A DNA stretch of 5,018 bases, from assembly GCA_024642295.1 (NCBI GenBank), contig JAHEBK010000153.1, positions 1 to 5,018 of the forward strand, written 5' to 3'. The notes under the pieces were generated by a model. It was not told the origin of the DNA, ran no database searches, and saw only the letters and a list, made by a program, of their open reading frames with translations. Below, piece after piece: positions 1-5,018 of the stretch (its first letter is position 1; each line of letters starts with the position of its first letter). This stretch comes from Flavobacterium sp. GTDB lineage: Bacteria; Bacteroidota; Bacteroidia; Flavobacteriales; Flavobacteriaceae. The translations under genes and the position numbers were made by a program.

Positions 1-836
1 AATACTTTAGTTGGATAATCCGCAAAATGTACTTGAGCTGCTTGCCCAATTTTTAAACTTTTAGCATAATTTACATTCACTTGTGTTTCTAACCACAGTG
101 ACCCTAAATTTGCTAATTCTATAATACCCATTCCTTCCATCACATAACTTCCTTCGGTTGCTTTAATTTCGGATATCACACCTGCATAGGGACTGTAAAA
201 AGTAGTATAAGGTGAGACATCAGCCGATTTTTGTATCGCAACAATTTGAGCAGAAGTCAAACCATAAAACAATAATTTTTGCTGTGCAGCATTCATTAGT
301 GTTTTTGCATTTTTACCAAAATCTCCAGGCATTTCCAATTGCTTAAAGGCGGTATAGTAATCCTGTTTGGCAATCGCTAAATCCTCACTATACAATTGAT
401 AAATAGGCTGATTTTTATGCACTACATCTCCTTCGGTTTTAAAGTATAATTTCTCTAAACGTCCCATCGCTCTTGCTGAAATTGTTTTAAGCGTTTCTTG
501 ATTAAAGCTCAATACTCCAGTATAATTTTCGGCTACACTTTTTTCTGTTTCACTAACGGATTGTGTGGTTATATTTCCCAGTTGCACTTGCTGATCACTC
601 AACATAATTTCATTGGTTTCCCTACTAGAATTTTTCTTAATAATTAATTCCATGTGACAAATTGGACATTTTCCTGGCTTGTCTTCTTTTATTTGGGGAT
701 CCATAGAACAAGTATAATAAGACCCCTCCCCCATTTGATGCTCAGAATGTTCGCTGTGACTGTCTTCTTTTTTGTTATTACATGCCAAAGCAATGAAAAC
801 CAACATCACAAAACTTATGTTTCTAAATATTTTCAT
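1..836 (-). CDS. Second CusB-type RND efflux adaptor, lipoprotein with one heavy-metal-binding domain (C-terminus cut by window edge)
   Basis: Periplasmic adaptor (HlyD/CusB family) expected to link an RND pump to its outer-membrane channel. The frame is open from ATG at 836 to the left edge: 278 codons, with the C-terminus missing. Residues 1-18 are a lipoprotein signal (K2, R5, hydrophobic 8-18, then ALA-C19), so the protein is probably lipid-anchored at C19. A short His-rich linker follows (H27, H30, H33). Residues 40-64 form a heavy-metal-binding domain, YTCSM (41-45) with CPICHM (57-62); the usual Gly between Cys and Met is His61. The barrel-sandwich half-motif lies near 118-150, a short CusB-like helical hairpin near 151-200 ending in QKLLFYGLT (186-194), and the second lipoyl half and beta-barrel start near 210-278. 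Many CusB-type adaptors run to about 400 residues, so roughly a third is missing. It begins 2 bp after the upstream adaptor's stop and is paralogous to it (shared QKLL(F/L)YG(L/M)T and YSP motifs). A start at Met11 would destroy the signal peptide. Confidence 0.9.
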   Translation of the reverse strand, partial: MKIFRNISFVMLVFIALACNNKKEDSHSEHSEHQMGEGSYYTCSMDPQIKEDKPGKCPICHMELIIKKNSSRETNEIMLSDQQVQLGNITTQSVSETEKSVAENYTGVLSFNQETLKTISARAMGRLEKLYFKTEGDVVHKNQPIYQLYSEDLAIAKQDYYTAFKQLEMPGDFGKNAKTLMNAAQQKLLFYGLTSAQIVAIQKSADVSPYTTFYSPYAGVISEIKATEGSYVMEGMGIIELANLGSLWLETQVNVNYAKSLKIGQAAQVHFADYPTKV

Positions 837-841
837 CTCTA
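834..841 (-). other. 2-bp junction between the two adaptor genes
   Basis: The first adaptor ends with TAG (841-839) and the second starts with ATG (836-834), separated by two bases. The preceding sequence (AATAAAATACAATAG) is A/T-rich with no Shine-Dalgarno motif. The spacing leaves no room for a separate promoter or terminator, so the two adaptors should be made from the same message. Confidence 0.85.
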
Positions 842-2218
842 TTGTATTTTATTAGAACCTGTTTTAATAAAAGTTTCACTATCTACTAAATATTGTGCAT
901 TTTCAATTACCTCATCTTGAAGTGTAATTCCGTTTAGTATTTGAACAAAATCAGCTATTTCTACTCCTGTACTAATTGCCATTGCTTTATAGCCTTTTTC
1001 CGTTTTTACGAAAGCTACTTTTTTACTTCCAAGAGTAATCAATGCCTTTTTCGAAAGCCAAATTCCCTTTACTGAACGAACATCAATCCCACCTTCCAAA
1101 CGCAACCCAATCGGCAATCCTCCTCGTTCATTATTTAGATACACCCTAATTCTATTGGTTTTATCAGAAGAATTTAATTGTGTTTCCACAAAATTGATTT
1201 TAGCGGAAATATTTTCGTTATCATTCAGTTCTGTTTTAATTCTTATGGTTTGATTTACTTTTACCAAACTGCTTTGGTCTTGAGAAATATTAAAAACGCC
1301 CCAAACTTTGGCAGTATTCATCAACTTAAAAACCACTTGATTTTTTTGAATATAATCACCTTCTTTTGTTGCTAATGAAGAAGTAGTTCCTGTGGCTGCT
1401 GTCATAGCATTACTATTCTGTTCAGTCATAACATCCGTTTCTTGCACAATTCCATTTGTTGGACTGTAAATAGTTACAATTGGATTTTCTTTTTTGGCTG
1501 TAGCCAAAGCATTAATTTGACGTGCAGTCATGCCGTAAAGCAATAATTTTTGTTTTGAAGCTTTCAAAATCGACAGATTCTCTGCATCATAATTCATCAG
1601 ATAGATGAAATTCTGTTGTTCTGTGGCAAGTTCTGGACTGTAAACATCAAAGAGTTTTTGCCCTTTGGTCACTTTTTGAAATTTATAATTCACATACATT
1701 TTTTCAATCCTACCACTTATTCTGGCAGCAATAGCGACCGCTGCATTTGGGTCATAGATAACAGTTCCAGGTACATTAACTTGGGTACTAATACTAGTGT
1801 CCTTTGGGTGCACCACAGGAAAATTCCCCACCACAAATTGATCTGTAGCTTGTAATAAATAATCAATAGAATGATTTTCAGCTTTTTTAGGAGTTGTAAT
1901 CTTTCTAACCAGTGTCATCCCACAAATAGGACAACTTCCTGGTTCATTTTCCTCAATTTCAGGATGCATCGAACAAGTATAAATCACAGCTGACGAAGCT
2001 GTTTCCTCATTTGATTCTTTTGCAACAAGAATTAATTTCATACCACATTTAGGACAGTTACCCGGCTTGTCACTAAAAACCGAATCTTGCGGCATTGGGC
2101 AGGTATACATTGTAGCAGTGTTCGTAAAAGATCTGTTTTTATTCACCATAAAAAGCGTAATCCCTACCAGCAAGAATACTACAATCCACAAACTAAATTT
2201 TATTTTCGAGTTCATCAT
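839..2218 (-). CDS. cusB: CusB-type Cu/Ag efflux RND periplasmic adaptor with two tandem heavy-metal-binding domains
   Basis: Complete 459-residue membrane-fusion (adaptor) subunit of a heavy-metal RND pump; E. coli CusB has about 407 residues, and the extra length lies largely in the N-terminal metal domains. Residues 8-25 are one hydrophobic segment without a lipobox Cys, so an uncleaved inner-membrane anchor or a signal peptide is likely. Metal domain 1 (37-62) has YTCPM and CPKCGM (C40, C55, C58, M60). Metal domain 2 (80-103) has YTCSMHP and CPICGM (C82, C96, C99, M101). The first lipoyl half lies around 160-195, the short helical hairpin around 196-240, and the second lipoyl half and beta-barrel around 249-380. 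A membrane-proximal domain occupies the rest. A stretch rich in Asn, Ala, Thr and Ser (about 266-284) interrupts the second lipoyl half. The start overlaps the outer-membrane channel's stop (TAATG). A second ATG follows at once (2215), so the start could be one codon later. The domain layout fits copper or silver; the symbol is by family, not by proven orthology. Confidence 0.93.
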   Translation of the reverse strand: MMNSKIKFSLWIVVFLLVGITLFMVNKNRSFTNTATMYTCPMPQDSVFSDKPGNCPKCGMKLILVAKESNEETASSAVIYTCSMHPEIEENEPGSCPICGMTLVRKITTPKKAENHSIDYLLQATDQFVVGNFPVVHPKDTSISTQVNVPGTVIYDPNAAVAIAARISGRIEKMYVNYKFQKVTKGQKLFDVYSPELATEQQNFIYLMNYDAENLSILKASKQKLLLYGMTARQINALATAKKENPIVTIYSPTNGIVQETDVMTEQNSNAMTAATGTTSSLATKEGDYIQKNQVVFKLMNTAKVWGVFNISQDQSSLVKVNQTIRIKTELNDNENISAKINFVETQLNSSDKTNRIRVYLNNERGGLPIGLRLEGGIDVRSVKGIWLSKKALITLGSKKVAFVKTEKGYKAMAISTGVEIADFVQILNGITLQDEVIENAQYLVDSETFIKTGSNKIQ

Positions 2219-2220
2219 TA
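2216..2220 (-). other. TAATG stop-start overlap between channel and adaptor genes
   Basis: The channel gene's TAA (2220-2218) shares one base with the adaptor's ATG (2218-2216), and a second in-frame ATG follows immediately (2215-2213). The upstream sequence is A-rich (AAAACAAC) without a GGAGG-like site. This is a classical arrangement for termination-reinitiation coupling and would tie channel and adaptor output together. Confidence 0.85.
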
Positions 2221-3471
2221 GTTGTTTTCTAGTTGTTTTTCAATTGCAACTTGGGTTGTTAAAATGGATTGTAATTTATCCAAAGATTCCATTTGAGCCA
2301 TATTCAGTGCTTCCCAAGCATCTAAGACAGCAAACAACTCCCCTGTGTTATTTTGCCAAGCCAAAACAGCCGTGTCATAATTTCGTTTTAAAGCTGGAAT
2401 AATGCTCTTTTCGGCAATATCGTATTGCTTTTTCAAGTTGATTAATTCGGTATTCATCCCAGAAATCATCCCGGTGGCTTCATTCAAAATCATCTGTTTT
2501 TGCCACGCTAGGCTTTCGTTTTTAATTTTTAAACTTTCAATATTGGCTCGATTCATCTTTGTTGACCAAGGCATTGGAATAGTGACCATTCCCATTAACG
2601 AGAACTGTTGCGGTTGTTGTCCTAGCCCAATCATATGATCGTATTTGATTCCAAATTCGGGTGCTAATTTTGCTTTTTCAATTGCTGCTTTCATTTGGTT
2701 TAACGCCATCGTTTTTTCAATCGATTTTAAGTCCGAACGATTTTGGGCTAAACTAACTGTGTCTTTTTGAACCCCCGTATATTCTTTCAACTCGTAATTC
2801 ATATCAAATTCGAAAGGCGTATTTTTATCCCTTGCCATCAATGTATTGAGCAGAATTCTTTTTTGATTACTATCATTTTGCAACATAACAATCATACTTT
2901 CCACAACACTCCATTGTGATTTGGCTTTGTAATAGATAGGTAGTTTATCCATGTTGTACTGGTAACGAATTTCCATGCTTTTTATCATATACTTTAAAAG
3001 CGATAGGTTCTCATTGGCAACTTTTAATTTTTTGTCCAAAACCAATCCTTGATAATAATTCGTTTTAGCTATAGCATTGAGTTGGTTCAAAGTATAATTT
3101 TTATTTTCCTTTTCAACAGAAGACATAGCGTTCATATAATCTGAATCCGCTTTTAACTTTGACGTATTTGGAAACATCTGACTAACTCCAATCATGTACA
3201 TTCCCATGCCTCGACTCATCATGTCTCCTTTCCACATTTTTGTGTTGTAAGGAGCCATAAACAATCCCGTGCTCAACTGTGGCGCCATCCAACTTTTAGA
3301 ACCTTCGGCGGCCGCATCCATACTTTGAATATCGGCATCATACATTTTTAACTGTGGATTGTTATTTTTGATGGTTTTCAAAATAGCATCCAACGAAAGT
3401 GTTTGCGACATCCCATTAAAGACACCCAAAAACAAACAACTTATTACGAGTAAATAATTATTCTTTAACAT
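2218..3471 (-). CDS. TolC/CusC-type outer-membrane efflux channel, methionine-rich
   Basis: Complete 417-residue outer-membrane efflux protein (OEP family), the exit duct of the tripartite pump. Residues 1-23 are a signal peptide (K3, hydrophobic 6-19, cleavage probably after MSQ), so unlike E. coli CusC it is not an obvious lipoprotein. The mature part shows the two-fold OEP repeat. Repeat 1 (about 25-210) has a helix, a beta-hairpin near 63-100 and long helices. Repeat 2 (about 240-412) has a helix, a hairpin near 271-302 and long helices. APQ (63-65) and FPNTSK (100-105) in repeat 1 correspond to APE (270-272) and MPWSTK (300-305) in repeat 2. By my count it has 34 Met (about 8%), nine of them between residues 62 and 99, suggesting contact with soft metals. 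The length is slightly below E. coli CusC (about 457). It overlaps the cusA-like gene by 14 bp upstream and the adaptor by 1 bp downstream, so co-translation is likely. I leave the symbol empty because OEP names are not diagnostic across phyla. Confidence 0.93.
   Translation of the reverse strand: MLKNNYLLVISCLFLGVFNGMSQTLSLDAILKTIKNNNPQLKMYDADIQSMDAAAEGSKSWMAPQLSTGLFMAPYNTKMWKGDMMSRGMGMYMIGVSQMFPNTSKLKADSDYMNAMSSVEKENKNYTLNQLNAIAKTNYYQGLVLDKKLKVANENLSLLKYMIKSMEIRYQYNMDKLPIYYKAKSQWSVVESMIVMLQNDSNQKRILLNTLMARDKNTPFEFDMNYELKEYTGVQKDTVSLAQNRSDLKSIEKTMALNQMKAAIEKAKLAPEFGIKYDHMIGLGQQPQQFSLMGMVTIPMPWSTKMNRANIESLKIKNESLAWQKQMILNEATGMISGMNTELINLKKQYDIAEKSIIPALKRNYDTAVLAWQNNTGELFAVLDAWEALNMAQMESLDKLQSILTTQVAIEKQLENN
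3458..3471 (-). other. 14-bp overlap between the cusA-like stop and the channel gene start
   Basis: The pump gene ends with TAA at 3460-3458, while the channel gene begins in another frame with ATG at 3471-3469. No purine-rich Shine-Dalgarno motif precedes this ATG (GAACTGATAG lies directly upstream). Translation probably depends on ribosomes arriving from the pump gene or on the leaderless-like initiation common in Bacteroidota. The signal peptide starting at this ATG supports the start choice. Confidence 0.85.
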
Positions 3472-5018
3472 CTATCAGTTCAATTTTTCCATTTGTTTTT
3501 AATTCGTGAAGTTTATTCATTTCAAAAACAATTGGGGTTACAAATAATACATAAATTACAGAGGTTATCGTACCTCCAATAAGAGGAACCGTAATAGGAA
3601 TCATCACATCAGCTCCCGTTCCTGTCGCCCAAAGAATCGGTATTAGTCCAAATAATGAAACCGAAACTGTCATCAATTTTGGGCGCAATCTTTTGGCCGA
3701 ACCTTCAATTACGTAGTCTCTAATAATGGATTCGTTAAGGGTTTGATCACTATTTCCATGTTTGGCGACCATTTTATTCATGGCTTCATTGAGGTAAATA
3801 GTCATTAGCATTGCTGTTTCTATCGCCATTCCAAACAAAGCAATAAAACCCACAGTAACGGCAACTGAAAGATTAATTCCATAAAAATAAACCATAAAAA
3901 TACCCCCAATTAATGCAAAGGGCACAGTAATCATGGTAATCAAGGCTTCCTTTAAAGAATGATAGGTAAAAAACAAAATCAAGAATATTATCACGACCAC
4001 AATTGGCAAAATCATGTTCAATGTTTTATTTGCTCTTAATTGATTTTCCCATTGTCCACTCCACTCTAAGTAATATCCTTTAGGCATCTTACTCATCATG
4101 GTATTTAATTTTTCTTGTGCTTCTTTGACTGTGCTGCCTAAATCTCTATCTCTCACATTAAAAAGAACGCTACCTCTTAACATAGCATTTTCGCTATTAA
4201 TCATTGGCGGTCCATCACTAATTGTTATATCAGCCACTGCTTCTAAAGGTATTGGACCAAAATCCATTGTTTGGACTTGAAGTTTATTTAGTGCATCAAT
4301 ACTATTTCTATATTCTTGAGCATATCGTGCATTGACAGAAAATCGTTGACGCCCTTCAATTGTTGTAGTTAAAGTCATTCCTCCAATCGCTGTTTCTACC
4401 ACCGAGTTGACATCATCAACAGTAAGTCCATAGCGACCTATTGCTTCACGTTTGGCATTGATGTCAATATATTTACCACCTGTAATAGGTTCAGCATACA
4501 AATCTTTCACCCCTGAAGTTCCTTCCAAAGTTTTTTTGATTTTTTGTGCCAATACATTAATAGTATCCAAACTCGCTCCATAAATCTTCACACCAACATC
4601 CGTACGAATTCCAGTAGCCAACATATTTATTCGGTTGATAATGGGTTGGGTAAAACCATTGGTCACACCTGGAATTTGAAGTTTGTTATTGATCTCTGTG
4701 ATGATATCCTTTTTTGTTTTTCCCGCTCTCCATTCGGTTTGAGGCTTTAATAAAACAATAGTTTCAATCATACTTATCGGACTATTGTCTGTGGCCGTAT
4801 TGGCTCTTCCCGCTTTTCCTAAAACATGTGCTACCTCAGGAATCGATTTAATTAGTTTGTCTTGTACTTGTAAAATTCTTTTTACTTCCGAATTGGAAAC
4901 ATCTGGCAAAGTAACTGGCATAAACAAAATCGAACCTTCATCTAAAGGTGGCATAAATTCAGACCCTAAACGTGTAAACATCAATACACCTACAGCCAAT
5001 ACTAAAACATTAACCAAT
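3458..5018 (-). CDS. cusA: CusA-type Cu(I)/Ag(I) RND efflux pump, C-terminal half (N-terminus beyond window)
   Basis: Inner-membrane proton/metal antiporter of the heavy-metal RND family; 519 codons plus one base are present, the rest lying past the right edge. The first in-frame TTG (5017) is an internal Leu, not a start. Visible parts are the end of TM7 (1-13), the second periplasmic pore/docking region (about 20-330), TM8 (334-351), TM9 (359-377), TM10 (383-407), TM11 (448-466) and TM12 (474-499). Numbered in this fragment, M33, M83 and M132 match E. coli CusA M573, M623 and M672 with one constant offset of 540. So do E27 (E567), D77 (D617), E85 (E625) and R129 (R669). Relay residues E400 (E939) and K447 (K984) and the TM Met472 (M1009) are also kept; the D405 equivalent lies outside. 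The alignment is from memory of the E. coli sequence. These residues favour Cu(I)/Ag(I) over the divalent-metal CzcA type. The protein ends soon after TM12 with no fused TolC domain. Confidence 0.95.
   Translation of the reverse strand, partial: LVNVLVLAVGVLMFTRLGSEFMPPLDEGSILFMPVTLPDVSNSEVKRILQVQDKLIKSIPEVAHVLGKAGRANTATDNSPISMIETIVLLKPQTEWRAGKTKKDIITEINNKLQIPGVTNGFTQPIINRINMLATGIRTDVGVKIYGASLDTINVLAQKIKKTLEGTSGVKDLYAEPITGGKYIDINAKREAIGRYGLTVDDVNSVVETAIGGMTLTTTIEGRQRFSVNARYAQEYRNSIDALNKLQVQTMDFGPIPLEAVADITISDGPPMINSENAMLRGSVLFNVRDRDLGSTVKEAQEKLNTMMSKMPKGYYLEWSGQWENQLRANKTLNMILPIVVVIIFLILFFTYHSLKEALITMITVPFALIGGIFMVYFYGINLSVAVTVGFIALFGMAIETAMLMTIYLNEAMNKMVAKHGNSDQTLNESIIRDYVIEGSAKRLRPKLMTVSVSLFGLIPILWATGTGADVMIPITVPLIGGTITSVIYVLFVTPIVFEMNKLHELKTNGKIELIDVKE

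Noticed and set aside
759..782. Surface lipoprotein export signal after Cys19 (NNKKED)
   Set aside because: The Lys/Glu/Asp stretch vaguely resembles Bacteroidota export signals, but the acidic residues sit at or beyond the far end of the usual window, and an RND adaptor must work in the periplasm.
654..920. Plus-strand open frame of 88 codons across the adaptor-adaptor junction
   Set aside because: It lies antisense to two well-supported genes and shows no recognisable domain. It is a shadow, as are the other plus-strand frames at 1178, 1616, 2067, 2402, 4098 and 4544.
645..2110. DNA repeats formed by the three similar metal-domain coding segments (gaacaagtata and ggaca blocks)
   Set aside because: The similarity follows the conserved protein motif and is diverged at silent positions. 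It reflects old domain duplication, not a separate repeat element or CRISPR array.
3308..3315. GCGGCCGC (NotI octamer) in AT-rich DNA, as a possible cloning scar
   Set aside because: It encodes part of an Ala run in the first OEP helix with the reading frame intact on both sides. There is no sign of a junction.
3436..3471. Possible lipobox in the channel protein (LVISC, Cys12)
   Set aside because: The motif matches loosely, but Cys12 falls inside the hydrophobic core and too near the N-terminus for signal peptidase II. The MSQ cleavage site after residue 23 is better.
5015..5017. TTG at 5017 as a true start for the pump gene
   Set aside because: The encoded protein begins inside TM7 and aligns to about residue 541 of E. 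coli CusA, so this is an internal Leu codon of a gene cut by the window edge.

Overview
The window is a fully coding segment of a copper/silver efflux operon on the minus strand, probably from a Bacteroidota organism of Flavobacterium type. The taxonomic call is an inference. It rests on the AT-rich sequence, the lack of Shine-Dalgarno-like motifs before the starts (upstream sequences are A-rich instead), a signal peptide ending in Met-Ser-Gln, and adaptor proteins carrying N-terminal YTC(P/S)M...CPxCGM heavy-metal-binding domains, which are common in this phylum.

In transcription order (right to left): 5018-3458 is the C-terminal half of a CusA-type heavy-metal RND pump, entering from beyond the window edge. 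3471-2218 is a TolC/CusC-type outer-membrane channel, unusually rich in methionine. 2218-839 is a complete CusB-type periplasmic adaptor with two tandem heavy-metal-binding domains. 836-1 is a second, different CusB-type adaptor, a predicted lipoprotein with one such domain; its C-terminus lies beyond the left edge. The genes overlap by 14 bp, overlap by 1 bp, and are 2 bp apart, so they are very likely one transcript. No promoter, terminator, RNA gene, mobile element or CRISPR array is visible, and no noncoding stretch exceeds 2 bp.

The expected machine is a proton-driven tripartite pump: CusA in the inner membrane, the adaptor(s) bridging the periplasm, and the outer-membrane channel. Copper(I)/silver(I) specificity is supported by three methionines in the CusA pore domain. 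They align without gaps to the E. coli CusA M573/M623/M672 site, together with E567, D617, E625 and R669 equivalents and the proton-relay residues E939 and K984. The points of interest are the two dissimilar adaptors in one operon, three heavy-metal-binding modules where E. coli would use CusF, and methionine clusters in both beta-hairpins of the outer-membrane channel. No unmistakably new system is present; this is a variant of a known one.
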